Shown: positions 1 through 8,929 of the stretch, piece after piece | Layout: each line of letters starts with the position of its first letter | Numbering within the stretch: the first letter of the stretch is position 1 | Assembly (NCBI GenBank): GCA_900316275.1 | Contig: ONCF01000033.1 | Span: 1-40,396, forward strand | Direction: 5' to 3' | DNA length: 40,396 bases | Source: an uncultured Veillonellaceae bacterium | Lineage (GTDB): Bacteria > Bacillota > Negativicutes > Selenomonadales > Selenomonadaceae | The notes under the pieces: model-generated | What the model was told of the DNA's origin: nothing | Seen by the model: the letters and a program-made list of their open reading frames with translations, nothing else | Databases searched by the model: none | Position numbers and translations under genes: made by a program

Positions 1-186
1 GCCGGCCCGGCTTCCTATGGTATGACGGATACGATGGGCCGCATGCACAGCGATGCCCAGTTCGCAGGCTCCTCCTCCGTGCCGGCGCACGTCGACATGA
101 TGGGCCTCATCGGCGCCGGCAACAACCCGATGGTCGGTATGACCGTCGCCGTGGCCGTCTCCGTGCAGGAAGCCATGAACAAGTAA
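1..186 (+). CDS. GGGtGRT protein, C-terminal fragment
   Basis: This is the last 61 codons of an open frame that enters from the left edge and ends at TAA 184-186. The peptide is rich in Gly, Met and Ala and contains GMTDTMGRMHSDAQF, then SSSVPAHVDMMGLIGAG and GMTVAVAVSVQEAMNK. I recognise this tail from memory as the C-terminus of the conserved GGGtGRT protein found in many anaerobic bacteria, whose biochemical role is unknown to me. The diagnostic GGGtGRT motif itself lies outside the window, so the assignment rests on the tail alone. A strong intrinsic terminator follows within 35 bases, so this is the last gene of its transcript. Confidence 0.6.
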   Translation, partial: AGPASYGMTDTMGRMHSDAQFAGSSSVPAHVDMMGLIGAGNNPMVGMTVAVAVSVQEAMNK

Positions 187-220
187 TTCACTTGCGAAAA
201 TACCCCATAACATAAAAGAG

Positions 221-250
221 ACCGGCAGTCCGCAGTGGCTGCCGGTTTTT
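221..250 (+). terminator. Intrinsic terminator after GGGtGRT gene
   Basis: An 8-bp perfect stem ACCGGCAG / CTGCCGGT with a 10-base loop is followed directly by a run of T. It closes the transcript of the partial gene at the left edge. Confidence 0.85.
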
Positions 251-298
251 GCTGTGTCGTTTTCCTCAGCGTCTCTTGAGGGATAAAAGAGTATACGA

Positions 299-338
299 AA
301 AAGGAGCCGGCGCACATATCGTGCGACAGCTCCTTTTA
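299..338 (-). terminator. Terminator of rpsT, possibly bidirectional
   Basis: The arms AAGGAGC and GCTCCTT enclose an inner pairing GCGCAC / GTGCG. On the minus strand the hairpin ends in a TTTTT run, which suits rpsT. On the plus strand it ends in TTTT, so it may also back up the terminator at 221-250 for the convergent gene. Confidence 0.7.
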
Positions 339-360
339 TCATAGCTGCGCTAACAGGCAA

Positions 361-627
361 TTACTTTGCCATGGCGTTGACTTTGCGAGCCAGACGAGAC
401 TTCTTGCGGCTGGCAGCGTTCTTGTGATACACATGGTTCGCAGCAGCCTGGTCAATCGTCTTGCAAGCGACGGAGAGGAGGGACTTCGCCTCTTCAGCGT
501 TGCCAGCCTCCACGGCATCGAGGACGCGACGGGAAGCCGTGCGGACACGGGACTTCTCAGCAGCGTTCTTGGCATGGCGCTTAGCGTCAGATTTCACACT
601 CAGGATAGATGCTTTGATGTTCGGCAA
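361..627 (-). CDS. rpsT: 30S ribosomal protein S20
   Basis: This small basic protein of 88 residues binds 16S rRNA early in assembly of the small subunit. It begins with the family hallmark PNIKASILSVKSDAKR and contains the Ala/Lys-rich helical body and the C-terminal KNAASRKKSRLARKVNAM typical of S20. The open frame extends further upstream, but the family start is the TTG at 627-625: it gives PNIK at the N-terminus and has a strong GAGGGGGTGA ribosome-binding site about 6 bases before it. A consensus-like promoter lies at 663-691 and a terminator at 299-338, so it is monocistronic. It is divergent from lepA. Confidence 0.95.
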   Translation of the reverse strand: MPNIKASILSVKSDAKRHAKNAAEKSRVRTASRRVLDAVEAGNAEEAKSLLSVACKTIDQAAANHVYHKNAASRKKSRLARKVNAMAK

Positions 628-662
628 GTATTTCACCCCCTCGTTTTTATCAGTACCATAGT

Positions 663-691
663 ATTCTAGCATGCGCGCGGCGAAAAAGCAA
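663..691 (-). promoter_or_regulatory. Sigma-A promoter of rpsT
   Basis: Read on the minus strand, TTGCTT (691-686) and TAGAAT (668-663) are separated by exactly 17 bases. The -10 box is preceded by TGC, giving an extended -10. It lies about 35 bases upstream of the rpsT start. Confidence 0.7.
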
Positions 692-720
692 CTACTTTTG
701 CAGGAAAATGCGGCGGATTA

Positions 721-750
721 TTGCTAGGGCAGGCCACGCAATGTTATAAT
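721..750 (+). promoter_or_regulatory. Sigma-A promoter of lepA
   Basis: TTGCTA at 721-726 and a perfect TATAAT at 745-750 are separated by 18 bases. A small hairpin (TAGAAG / CTTCTA, 752-769) follows near the expected transcription start, just before the ribosome-binding site. Confidence 0.7.
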
Positions 751-784
751 GTAGAAGATTTAGCTTCTAGAAAGGAACATGATT

Positions 785-2581
785 ATGGATAAGCAGCATA
801 TCCGCAATTTCTCGATTATCGCCCATATCGACCACGGCAAGTCGACGATTGCGGACCGGCTCATCGAGCTCACGGGCACGCTCACGAAACGCGAGATGGC
901 GGACCAGGTGCTCGACAGTATGGATATCGAGCGCGAGCGCGGCATCACGATTAAGTCGCAGACCGTGCGCCTCGACTATAAAGCCAGCGATGGCGATGAC
1001 TATGAGCTGAACCTCATCGACACGCCGGGGCACGTTGACTTCACATATGAGGTATCGCGCAGCCTCGCGGCCTGCGAGGGCGCGCTGCTCGTCGTCGACG
1101 CGACGCAGGGCGTGGAGGCGCAGACGCTCGCGAACGTCTACATGGCGCTCGAGCATGACCTCGAGATTATCCCCGTCATCAACAAAATCGACCTGCCGAG
1201 CGCGGACGTGGAGCGCACGAAAAAGGAAATCGAGGACGCCATCGGCCTCGATACATCGAACGCCGTGCTTTGCTCCGGCAAGACAGGTGAGGGCGTGCCG
1301 GACATCCTCGAGGCCGTCGTGGACTGGATACCAGCGCCGGAGGGCGAGGAGACGGCACCGCTGCAGGCGTTGATTTTCGATTCGTATTTCGATGCCTACA
1401 AGGGCGTGATTGCGCATATCCGTGTCAAGCAGGGCCAGATAAAAAAGGGCATGAAGCTCAAGATGATGGCGACGGGCAAGACGTTCGAGGTCACGGATGT
1501 GGGCTGCTTCAAGCCACAGGCCGTGGACACGGGCGTGCTCGACAACGGCGAGGTCGGCTACGTGGCGGGTTCGCTCAAGGACGTGCGCGACGTGCGCGTC
1601 GGCGATACCATTACGAGCGCACTGCACCCGGCGGCCGAGCCGCTGCCCGGCTACCGTGGCGTCACGCCCATGGTCTACTGCGGCCTGTACCCCGTGGAGA
1701 GCGCTGACTACGACAATCTCAAGGACGCGCTGGAAAAGCTGCAGATCAACGACGCGGCGCTCGTGTTCGAGCCTGAGACGTCCGTGGCGCTGGGCTTCGG
1801 CTTCCGCTGTGGTTTTCTCGGCCTGTTGCACATGGATGTCGTGCAGGAGCGTCTGGAGCGCGAGTATCATCTCAAGCTCATCACGACGGCGCCGACCGTG
1901 ATTTACCATGTCTACAAGACGAACGGCGAGCTGGTCAAGGTCAGCAACCCGTCCGAGCTGCCGCCCGCGACGGAAATCGAGCACATGGAGGAGCCATACG
2001 TCAAGGCCACAGTTATCGTGCCGAACGACTACGTGGGCGCCGTCATGGAAATCTCGCAGGAGAAGCGCGGCGAGTTCAAGACGATGAACTATCTTGATGA
2101 AAACCGCGTGCTGATTGAGTACCACATCCCGCTGAACGAGATTATCTACGATTATTTTGACCGTCTGAAATCGGCCACGCGCGGCTATGCTTCGCTCGAC
2201 TACGCACTCGCGGACTATCAGCCATCGCAGCTCGTGAAAATAGACGTGTTGCTGAACGGTGACCCCGTGGATGCACTCTCTACCATCGTGCACAAGGAGC
2301 GCGCCGTGAGCCGCGGGCGGCAGCTCGTCTCGAAGCTGAAGGAAATCATCCCGCAGCAGATGTTCGAAATCCCCATCCAGGCGGCCATCGGCTCCAAGGT
2401 CATCGCACGTGAGAACGTGCGCGCCCACCGCAAGGACGTGCTGGCAAAATGCTACGGCGGCGATATCACGCGTAAACGCAAACTGCTGGAGAAGCAGAAA
2501 GAGGGCAAAAAGCGCATGAAAGCCGTCGGCAGCGTAGAAATACCGCAGGAAGCCTTTATGGCTGTGCTGAAAATCGACTGA
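785..2581 (+). CDS. lepA: Elongation factor 4 (LepA), ribosomal back-translocase GTPase
   Basis: This is a translational GTPase that acts on ribosomes in the cytoplasm and is proposed to back-translocate or remodel stalled complexes. The G-domain motifs are all present: AHIDHGKST (P-loop), ERERGITI (switch I), DTPGHVDF (G3) and NKID (G4). EF-G-like domains follow and the LepA-specific basic C-terminus ends in [16 protein letters not shown]. Length is 598 residues, as usual for the family. Two ATGs, 779 and 785, are in frame. I chose 785 because the AAAGGAA ribosome-binding site (771-777) would lie only one base from 779 but about 7 bases from 785. hemW follows 8 bases later, so the two are probably co-transcribed. 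Confidence 0.96.
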   Translation: MDKQHIRNFSIIAHIDHGKSTIADRLIELTGTLTKREMADQVLDSMDIERERGITIKSQTVRLDYKASDGDDYELNLIDTPGHVDFTYEVSRSLAACEGALLVVDATQGVEAQTLANVYMALEHDLEIIPVINKIDLPSADVERTKKEIEDAIGLDTSNAVLCSGKTGEGVPDILEAVVDWIPAPEGEETAPLQALIFDSYFDAYKGVIAHIRVKQGQIKKGMKLKMMATGKTFEVTDVGCFKPQAVDTGVLDNGEVGYVAGSLKDVRDVRVGDTITSALHPAAEPLPGYRGVTPMVYCGLYPVESADYDNLKDALEKLQINDAALVFEPETSVALGFGFRCGFLGLLHMDVVQERLEREYHLKLITTAPTVIYHVYKTNGELVKVSNPSELPPATEIEHMEEPYVKATVIVPNDYVGAVMEISQEKRGEFKTMNYLDENRVLIEYHIPLNEIIYDYFDRLKSATRGYASLDYALADYQPSQLVKIDVLLNGDPVDALSTIVHKERAVSRGRQLVSKLKEIIPQQMFEIPIQAAIGSKVIARENVRAHRKDVLAKCYGGDITRKRKLLEKQKEGKKRMKAVGSVEIPQEAFMAVLKID

Positions 2582-2589
2582 GGCGGTAG

Positions 2590-3771
2590 ATGATGATAGC
2601 AAAAGAACCACAGACGGCAGGCGAACGGCCTGAGCGTTGGGGTGTCTACATTCATATTCCGTTTTGTCGGCAGAAATGCTTCTACTGCGATTTTCCTTCC
2701 TGGGCAGGCAGGGAAAAATATATGCAGGCTTATACGGAGGCCCTGTGCTGGGAAATCCAGCAGCAGGGCTCTCTTTTTGTGCAGCGCTGGGGTCAGCCGG
2801 CTACTATTTATATCGGTGGTGGCACGCCAACTGCCTTGTCAAATGAACTGTTAGAAAAGTTATTGGTACAAATAGAGGTCACGTTTGGCAAGGCAGCAGA
2901 ATTCACCGTGGAGGCGAACCCTGGCACTGTTGACGCGGCGAAGCTCGCGTTACTGCGGCAGCATGGTGTCAACCGCCTGTCGCTCGGGGTGCAGTCGTTT
3001 GATGATGCGCTGCTGCGGCGCATCGGCCGCATTCATACGGGCGCAGAGGCCGTGGCGGCTTTTCAGACGGCGCGGGCGGCGGTCTTTACGAATGTGAGCC
3101 TCGACCTCATGTACGGTCTGCCGGGGCAGAGCCTCGCCGCTTTGCAGGCCAGCGTGGAACAGGCACTGGCCCTTGCGCCGGAGCATATCTCTATTTACGG
3201 CCTGCAGCTGGAGGAAAATACCGCCTTTGCACGTATGCAGGAACTGGGCAAGCTCGACCTGCCGAGCGATGATGCGACGGAGGCCATGTACGATTACATG
3301 ACGACGGCGCTGCCCGCAGCAGGCTATGCGCGCTATGAGATTTCAAATTTCGCGCGCCCCGGCTATGCGAGCCGTCACAACCTCGCCTACTGGCAGGACG
3401 TGCCCTACCTCGGCCTCGGGGCGGCGGCGCACTCGTACCTCGACGGTCAGCGCTGGGCAAATGTGGCGGATATCGAGGCCTACCTTGAGGCCATCCACGC
3501 GGGACAGGTGCCGCGTACCGCCGAGGAGCCAGCGACGCGTGAGATAGCCATGGAGGAGTTCGCCTTCCTTGCGCTGCGCACGGCCACGGGCATCAGTCGC
3601 GCGGCTTTCGCGCGCAAATTCGGCGTGAGCCTTGACGCGATTTATGGCAATACCATTGCTCGCCTCGTAGAGCAGGGCGCACTCGTGAGCGAGCGTGACC
3701 GCGTCCACCTCACCGCGCGCGGCGCCAAATACGGCAATATGGTTTTTGAAAAATTTTTACTGACTAACTGA
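2590..3771 (+). CDS. hemW: Radical SAM heme chaperone HemW (HemN-like)
   Basis: This 393-residue protein belongs to the HemN/HemW branch of radical SAM enzymes. Near residue 26 the motif CRQKCFYC (CxxxCxxC) ligates a [4Fe-4S] cluster that binds SAM. YIGGGTPT and LSLGVQSF are further family signatures. The length and the position just before hrcA match HemW of other Firmicutes, which are thought to deliver heme to membrane proteins and are not oxygen-independent coproporphyrinogen oxidases. The substrate cannot be fixed from sequence. The start ATG 2590 follows the lepA stop closely, and an alternative ATG lies one codon later. The next gene, hrcA, has its own promoter. Confidence 0.92.
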   Translation: MMIAKEPQTAGERPERWGVYIHIPFCRQKCFYCDFPSWAGREKYMQAYTEALCWEIQQQGSLFVQRWGQPATIYIGGGTPTALSNELLEKLLVQIEVTFGKAAEFTVEANPGTVDAAKLALLRQHGVNRLSLGVQSFDDALLRRIGRIHTGAEAVAAFQTARAAVFTNVSLDLMYGLPGQSLAALQASVEQALALAPEHISIYGLQLEENTAFARMQELGKLDLPSDDATEAMYDYMTTALPAAGYARYEISNFARPGYASRHNLAYWQDVPYLGLGAAAHSYLDGQRWANVADIEAYLEAIHAGQVPRTAEEPATREIAMEEFAFLALRTATGISRAAFARKFGVSLDAIYGNTIARLVEQGALVSERDRVHLTARGAKYGNMVFEKFLLTN

Positions 3772-3791
3772 CTTTTTGACTAATTTAGGTG

Positions 3792-3820
3792 TTGACTTTT
3801 TGCTTTATTAGGGGTACACT
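3792..3820 (+). promoter_or_regulatory. Sigma-A promoter of the hrcA-dnaK operon
   Basis: TTGACT (3792-3797) and TACACT (3815-3820) are spaced by 17 bases. The expected transcription start falls about 7 bases after the -10 box, just before the CIRCE element. Confidence 0.8.
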
Positions 3821-3836
3821 CTTATTAGATTTCAGG

Positions 3837-3863
3837 TTAGCACTCAATCTCATAGAGTGCTAA
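3837..3863 (+). promoter_or_regulatory. CIRCE operator (HrcA binding site)
   Basis: The inverted repeat TTAGCACTC, 9 spacer bases, GAGTGCTAA is an exact match to the CIRCE consensus. It lies between the promoter and the hrcA start codon. By established knowledge HrcA binds it to repress the heat-shock operon and is released when GroEL is titrated by unfolded protein. It is the only CIRCE I see in the window, so it likely governs hrcA, grpE, dnaK and dnaJ together. Confidence 0.97.
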
Positions 3864-3883
3864 CAGCCTCGGGAGGTGAGGGC

Positions 3884-4924
3884 ATGGCAGAGGACGCGGA
3901 GCTCGATACCCGCAAGCAGCTGGTGCTGAAAGCCATCATCGATGACTACATCGAGTCGGCTGAGCCGGTGGGCTCTCGCACGCTGGCGCGCAAATACGAC
4001 CTCGGCGTGAGCCCCGCCACCATCCGCAATGAAATGGCGGATCTCGAGATGCTCGGCTATCTGCAGCAGCTGCACACGTCATCGGGGCGCATTCCTTCCT
4101 CGAAGGGCTACCGTTTCTACGTGGACGGCCTCATCCCGCCGCAGCCGGTGAGTGATGAGGAAAAGGCCATCATCGACAAGTGGTACCGCACGCGCGTGCA
4201 GCGTATCGAGGAGGTCTTCGTCGAGACGGCGAAAATTATCTCGCAGGCCACGCACAACGTTTCACTCGTGCTGGCGCCGCAGATGACACACGCCGCGTTC
4301 CGCTGTCTGCAGTTTCTGCCACTCGACGAGCGCCGCGTGATTACGGTGCTCATGACGGACGCGGGCTTTATCGAGAACAAGATTATCGCGATGCCCGATG
4401 GCGCGACGTTCGAGGACTTCCAGCGCATGGCGCAGGTCATCAACCAGAACCTGGCCGGCCACACGCTGAACTCCATCGAGCCGCCGCAGCTCAAGCAGAT
4501 TGAGGATGAAATCGCCGACAGCACGCTCTATGAGTCAGCGTTGGAGATCATCCACCGCGCACTGGACTCGGGCAAGCGAGAGCGCCTCTACCTCGGCGGC
4601 ACGACGGAGCTCCTGGCACAGCCGGAGTTCCACGATGTGGAAAAGGTCAAGGAAACGCTGCTCGTGCTCGAGGAGGAGTCCCTCATGAAGGACATCCTGC
4701 ACGCGCACATGGGCGAGGGCCTCGAGGTCACGATTGGCCAGGAGAACGAGGACAGGCATTTTCAGGACAGCAGCATCATCACCGCTACCTATCATCTGGA
4801 CGGTGAGCTGCTCGGCACCATCGCGGTGCTGGGACCGACGCGTATGGAGTACGCACGGGCCATGAGCCTGTTGGAATACATGAACAAAAACCTTACGGAG
4901 GTCATCAAGCGCTACCATTGGTAG
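3884..4924 (+). CDS. hrcA: Heat-inducible transcription repressor HrcA
   Basis: HrcA of 346 residues represses the chaperone operon through the CIRCE site directly upstream. The N-terminal winged helix shows the family motifs SAEPVGSRTLARKY and SPATIRNEMADLE, followed by LHTSSGRIPSSKGYRFYVD. The rest is the GAF-like dimerisation domain, ending in MNKNLTEVIKRYHW. The frame stays open upstream to a GTG inside CIRCE, but ATG 3884 is preceded by GGGAGGTGA at the right distance and is the true start. It opens the hrcA-grpE-dnaK-dnaJ cluster and is autoregulated. Confidence 0.96.
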   Translation: MAEDAELDTRKQLVLKAIIDDYIESAEPVGSRTLARKYDLGVSPATIRNEMADLEMLGYLQQLHTSSGRIPSSKGYRFYVDGLIPPQPVSDEEKAIIDKWYRTRVQRIEEVFVETAKIISQATHNVSLVLAPQMTHAAFRCLQFLPLDERRVITVLMTDAGFIENKIIAMPDGATFEDFQRMAQVINQNLAGHTLNSIEPPQLKQIEDEIADSTLYESALEIIHRALDSGKRERLYLGGTTELLAQPEFHDVEKVKETLLVLEEESLMKDILHAHMGEGLEVTIGQENEDRHFQDSSIITATYHLDGELLGTIAVLGPTRMEYARAMSLLEYMNKNLTEVIKRYHW

Positions 4925-4967
4925 GCAGAGGCTGACGACGGGATAGCTTTTGAAAGAGGTGAACACA

Positions 4968-5588
4968 TTGCCAGCATACGAAAAAGACGAGCTGAAGAAG
5001 AAAGAGCAGCAGCGCCTGGACGAGATGCAGGAGGAAATCGCCGATGCTGACGCGGCGGACGCAACGGCAGTGGAGGAGGAGCAGCCAGCTGAGGCACAGG
5101 CCGGGGCGGAGCAGCCCGACACGGCCGAGGCAGCTGACCCGACGGCCGAGCTCGCCCGGGTACAGCAGCAGCTGGAGGAGGCACAGCAGCAGGCACTGCG
5201 CCTGCAGGCCGACTTCGCCAATTTCCGCAAACGCTCGAACAAGGAGCGTGAGGAGCTCTCGGACGTCGTCACGCAGGAAATTCTCAAGGATATGCTGCCC
5301 ATCCTCGATAATTTCGAGCGGGCCATGGCGGCGGAAACGAAGGACGTCGAGGCGTTCCAGAAGGGCGTGGAGATGATTTACACGCAGTTCCAGGAGACGC
5401 TGAAAAAGGACGGCCTCGAGAAAATCGAGACGGAGGGGCAGAAATTCGACCCGAATTTCCATCAGGCGGTCATGCGTGTACAGAACCCCGAGCTCGAGGA
5501 TGATATGATTGCGCAGGAACTGCAAAAGGGCTACGTGGTCAAAGGCCGCGTCATCCGCCCCAGCATGGTGCAGGTCGTCGCGAATTAG
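4968..5588 (+). CDS. grpE: Nucleotide exchange factor GrpE
   Basis: GrpE (206 residues) releases ADP from DnaK and so drives the chaperone cycle. The N-terminal third is a very acidic, Ala/Gln/Glu-rich low-complexity segment. The coiled-coil helix then carries ADFANFRKRSNKER and the C-terminal beta domain contains FDPNFHQAVM and GYVVKGRVIRPSMVQV, all family hallmarks. The frame opens at TTG 4950, but TTG 4968 is preceded by AGAGGTGA five bases upstream and fits better. It lies 43 bases after hrcA and about 100 bases before dnaK, with a GCAGGC / GCCTGC hairpin at 5604-5627 in the latter gap. Confidence 0.94.
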   Translation: MPAYEKDELKKKEQQRLDEMQEEIADADAADATAVEEEQPAEAQAGAEQPDTAEAADPTAELARVQQQLEEAQQQALRLQADFANFRKRSNKEREELSDVVTQEILKDMLPILDNFERAMAAETKDVEAFQKGVEMIYTQFQETLKKDGLEKIETEGQKFDPNFHQAVMRVQNPELEDDMIAQELQKGYVVKGRVIRPSMVQVVAN

Positions 5589-5688
5589 TTTTCCTGTGGG
5601 AGCGCAGGCTGAGCCAGACAGGCCTGCTGCGTTTCCCCTTTCAACCATAAAAATAAAGAGTCAATGCACATTTAGGAGGATATGAACC

Positions 5689-7545
5689 ATGTCAAAGGTA
5701 ATTGGTATCGACTTAGGTACTACGAACTCCGTCGTGTCCGTGATGGAAGGCGGCGAGCCGACCGTCATCACGAACCCGGAGGGCAGCCGTATCACCCCGT
5801 CCGTTGTCGGTTTCACGAAGGACGGCCAGCGCCTCATCGGCCAGCTGGCAAAACGTCAGGCCGTCTCCAACCCGGAGCGCACGATTAAATCCATCAAGCG
5901 CCACATGGGTGAGAGCGACTACAAAGTTTCCATCGACGGCAAGGACTATACACCGCCTGAGATTTCCGCAATGATTCTGCAGAAACTCAAGAGCGACGCG
6001 GAGGCTTACCTCGGCGAGAGCGTGAGCCAGGCGGTCATCACGGTGCCGGCTTACTTCAACGACAGCCAGCGCCAGGCGACGAAGGACGCCGGCAAAATCG
6101 CAGGCCTCGATGTCCTGCGTATTGTCAACGAGCCGACGGCGGCCGCCCTGGCCTACGGCCTCGATAAAGATGAGGATGAGACCATCCTCGTGTTCGACCT
6201 CGGCGGCGGCACGTTCGATGTCTCCATCCTCGAGCTCTCCGAGGGTACGTTCGAGGTGCAGGCCACGAACGGCGATACGCACCTCGGCGGCGATGACTTC
6301 GACCAGAAGATTATGGACTGGATGGTCGAGGAGTTCAGGAAAGAGAACGGCATCGACCTCTCGCAGGATAAGATGAGCGCGCAGCGCCTCATCGAGGCCG
6401 CTGAGAAAGCGAAGATTGAGTTGTCCAGCATGACGCAGACGAACATCAACCTGCCGTTCATTACGGCGGATGCGACGGGCCCGAAACATCTCGACCTCAC
6501 GCTGTCGCGCCAGAAGTTCAATGAGCTGACGGCTGACCTCGTGGAGCGCACGATGGACCCGGTGCGCAAGGCCATGGCCGATGCGGACCTCTCGGGCGAC
6601 GATATCGACAAGATTATCCTCGTCGGCGGTTCCTCCCGTATCCCGGCCGTGCAGGACGCTATCCGCAATATCCTGCACAAAGAGCCGTCCAAGGGCGTGA
6701 ACCCGGATGAGTGCGTCTCCGTCGGTGCGGCCATCCAGGGCGGCGTGCTCGTTGGCGAGGTCAAAGACGTGCTGCTGCTCGATGTCACGCCGCTGTCTCT
6801 GGGCATTGAGACCCTCGGTGGTGTCTGCACGAAGATTATCGAGCGCAACACGACCATTCCGACGCACAAGAGCCAGGTGTTCTCGACGGCGGCCGATAAC
6901 CAGCCGTCTGTGGACATCCACGTGCTGCAGGGCGAGCGCGAAATGGCTGCCGGCAACAAGACGCTGGGCCGCTTCGAGCTCTCCGATATCCCGCCGGCGC
7001 CGCGCGGCGTGCCTAAAATCGAAGTTTCCTTCGATATCGATGCCAACGGTATCGTGCACGTCTCTGCGAAGGACCTCGGCACGGGCAAAGAGCAGAAGAT
7101 CACCATTCAGTCCGACAGCGGCATGAGCAAAGAGGATATTGATCGCATGGTCAAGGAAGCTAAGGCACATGAGGCTGAGGACAAGAAGCAGAAGGAAGCC
7201 GTCGACGCGAAGAACATGGGCGAGAACCTCGTCTATCAGGCAGAGAAGGCTGTGAAGGACTTCGGCGACAAGGCCGACAGCGCGAAGGTCTCTGCCGTCA
7301 ACGACGCCATTGCCAAGCTGAAGGATGCGCTCAAGGGTGGCGACACCGAGGCCATCAAGAAGGCGACGGAAGCCCTGCAGAAGCCGCTGTATGAGCTGAG
7401 CGCGCAGGCCTACCAGCAGGCTGGCCCGCAGGCCGGTGCCCAGGGCGCGGCAGATGCCCAGCAGCAGGCCGGTGCGCAGGAGAAAAAGGATGACGACAAC
7501 GTCGTCGACGCCGAGTACACGGACGTCAAGGACGACAAGAAATAA
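5689..7545 (+). CDS. dnaK: Chaperone protein DnaK (Hsp70)
   Basis: DnaK is the central ATP-driven chaperone for unfolded polypeptides. The 618-residue product starts [18 protein letters not shown] (phosphate-binding loop 1) and has [30 protein letters not shown] and [14 protein letters not shown]. The substrate domain contains [14 protein letters not shown]. The C-terminal lid ends in a disordered Gln/Ala/Gly-rich tail and the acidic [18 protein letters not shown]. It starts with ATG 8 bases after TTTAGGAGGA. It is the third gene of the CIRCE operon. A strong hairpin lies between it and dnaJ and may lower dnaJ expression or protect dnaK mRNA. Confidence 0.98.
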   Translation: MSKVIGIDLGTTNSVVSVMEGGEPTVITNPEGSRITPSVVGFTKDGQRLIGQLAKRQAVSNPERTIKSIKRHMGESDYKVSIDGKDYTPPEISAMILQKLKSDAEAYLGESVSQAVITVPAYFNDSQRQATKDAGKIAGLDVLRIVNEPTAAALAYGLDKDEDETILVFDLGGGTFDVSILELSEGTFEVQATNGDTHLGGDDFDQKIMDWMVEEFRKENGIDLSQDKMSAQRLIEAAEKAKIELSSMTQTNINLPFITADATGPKHLDLTLSRQKFNELTADLVERTMDPVRKAMADADLSGDDIDKIILVGGSSRIPAVQDAIRNILHKEPSKGVNPDECVSVGAAIQGGVLVGEVKDVLLLDVTPLSLGIETLGGVCTKIIERNTTIPTHKSQVFSTAADNQPSVDIHVLQGEREMAAGNKTLGRFELSDIPPAPRGVPKIEVSFDIDANGIVHVSAKDLGTGKEQKITIQSDSGMSKEDIDRMVKEAKAHEAEDKKQKEAVDAKNMGENLVYQAEKAVKDFGDKADSAKVSAVNDAIAKLKDALKGGDTEAIKKATEALQKPLYELSAQAYQQAGPQAGAQGAADAQQQAGAQEKKDDDNVVDAEYTDVKDDKK

Positions 7546-7570
7546 GCCGTCTCAATACTGAGTAACTACC

Positions 7571-7604
7571 GTTGGGAGTTGGGACCCGGTTCCCGACTCC
7601 CAAC
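7571..7604 (+). promoter_or_regulatory. Intergenic hairpin between dnaK and dnaJ
   Basis: GTTGGGAGTTGGGA pairs with TCCCGACTCCCAAC over 14 positions with a single G-U pair, around a 6-base loop. No T run follows (ATGTTTATG comes next), so it is more likely a partial terminator or mRNA-stabilising structure than a full terminator. The dnaJ ribosome-binding site lies about 10 bases downstream. Confidence 0.7.
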
Positions 7605-7626
7605 ATGTTTATGAGGATGGTGCAAC

Positions 7627-8808
7627 GTGAGCGAGAAACGCGATTATTATGAGGTCCTGGGCGTCGACCGCAATGCCGACGACAAGACCATCAAGAAAGC
7701 CTACAAGCGTCTGGCCCGCAAATATCACCCGGATCTTAATCCGGACAACAAGGAAGAAGCGGAGGCTAAGTTCAAAGAGGTCAACGAAGCCTACGACGTG
7801 CTCAAAGACCCGCAGAAGCGTGCGCGCTATGACCAGCTCGGTCCCGATGCGTTCAACAGCATGGGCAGCGGTGGGGCTGGCGGCTTCGACGGCTTCGGTG
7901 GTTTCGGCGGCTTTGGCGGTGCCGGTGGTATGGGCGGCATGGACGATATTTTCGACATGTTCTTCGGCGGCGGTGGCGGCCGTCAGCGCCGCAGTGCGGG
8001 CCCGCAGCCGGAGCGCGGTGCTGACCTCCGCTATGACCTCGAGATTACGTTCGAGGAGGCGGCCTTTGGCAAAAAGGCCAAGCTGCGGGTGCCGCACACC
8101 GATGCCTGCCCCGACTGCCACGGCAGCGGTGCGCAGGCCGGTTCGCAGCCGGAGAAGTGCCCGGACTGCGGCGGTACGGGGCAGCGCCAGACCGTACACA
8201 ACACGCCGTTCGGCCGCATGGTCAACGCCACGACCTGCAGCCGCTGCCACGGCACGGGTCAGATTATCAAAAACCCTTGCCACAAATGCCACGGCGACGG
8301 CACGGTGCGCGTGCAGGATGAGATTGAGGTCAACATCCCGAAGGGCGTCGATCAGGGCCAGCGCCTGCGTGTGAGCGGCAAGGGCAATGCCGGTAAGCAC
8401 GGCGGTGGCCGCGGCGACCTCTATGTCTACATCTTTATCAAGGACCACAAGTTCTTTAAGCGCAACGGTAACGACGTCTACGTCGAGGTGCCCATCAGCT
8501 TCGTGCAGGCGGCACTTGGTGCGACGGTTGAGGTGCCGACCATCGACGGCAAAGTCGACCTGAAAATCCCCGCCGGTACGCAGTCAGGTGTGAGCATGCG
8601 CATTAAAGGCCGTGGTATTCCCTATATGCGCGGCAACGGGCGCGGCGATGAGTACGTACACATCAAGGTCCTGACGCCGCAGAAACTCTCCAGCAAGCAG
8701 AAAGAGCTCCTGCAGCAGTTCGACGACCTCTGCAGCGGTAAAGAAAATCCCGAGCAGAAAACCTGGCTCGACAAAATGAAAGATTTCATCAAGAATTACG
8801 GCGATTAA
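7627..8808 (+). CDS. dnaJ: Chaperone protein DnaJ (Hsp40)
   Basis: DnaJ delivers substrates to DnaK and stimulates its ATPase. The 393-residue protein has an N-terminal J domain ([12 protein letters not shown], with the HPD tripeptide in KYHPDLNPD) and then a Gly/Phe/Met-rich linker. Next come four zinc-binding repeats ([32 protein letters not shown]), so it is a full type I DnaJ, with the C-terminal substrate domains behind them. GTG 7627 is chosen as start, behind a GAGG about 10 bases upstream. The terminator at 8813-8850 ends the heat-shock operon. Confidence 0.97.
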   Translation: MSEKRDYYEVLGVDRNADDKTIKKAYKRLARKYHPDLNPDNKEEAEAKFKEVNEAYDVLKDPQKRARYDQLGPDAFNSMGSGGAGGFDGFGGFGGFGGAGGMGGMDDIFDMFFGGGGGRQRRSAGPQPERGADLRYDLEITFEEAAFGKKAKLRVPHTDACPDCHGSGAQAGSQPEKCPDCGGTGQRQTVHNTPFGRMVNATTCSRCHGTGQIIKNPCHKCHGDGTVRVQDEIEVNIPKGVDQGQRLRVSGKGNAGKHGGGRGDLYVYIFIKDHKFFKRNGNDVYVEVPISFVQAALGATVEVPTIDGKVDLKIPAGTQSGVSMRIKGRGIPYMRGNGRGDEYVHIKVLTPQKLSSKQKELLQQFDDLCSGKENPEQKTWLDKMKDFIKNYGD

Positions 8809-8812
8809 GTCC

Positions 8813-8850
8813 AAGCTTCTCTGCGTCTCTGACGCGGGGGAGCTTTTTTA
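8813..8850 (+). terminator. Terminator of the hrcA-dnaJ operon
   Basis: AAGCTTC...TGCGTC pairs with GACGCGG...GAGCTT around a TCT loop, followed by a run of T. It lies directly behind the dnaJ stop codon. Confidence 0.85.
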
Positions 8851-8857
8851 TGAACTA

Positions 8858-8887
8858 GTGACACCGCGTAAGGATTCATGCTAAGAT
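8858..8887 (+). promoter_or_regulatory. Probable promoter of the DNA glycosylase gene
   Basis: GTGACA (8858-8863) and TAAGAT (8882-8887) are separated by 18 bases. The -10 box is preceded by TGC (extended -10). Confidence 0.45.
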
Positions 8888-8929
8888 AGGCGCTGGAAAA
8901 GTGATAAACAATAAAGGGGTGAATTTACG

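Noticed and set aside
767-2611. 614-codon open frame on the minus strand opposite lepA
   Set aside because: It lies fully over a clear lepA. Its protein is a low-complexity His/Arg/Leu/Asp mix, as GC-rich antisense frames give, with no ribosome-binding site or family match.
5713-7170. 485-codon minus-strand frame opposite dnaK
   Set aside because: Shadow of dnaK caused by strong third-position GC bias; no start signal or recognisable domain.
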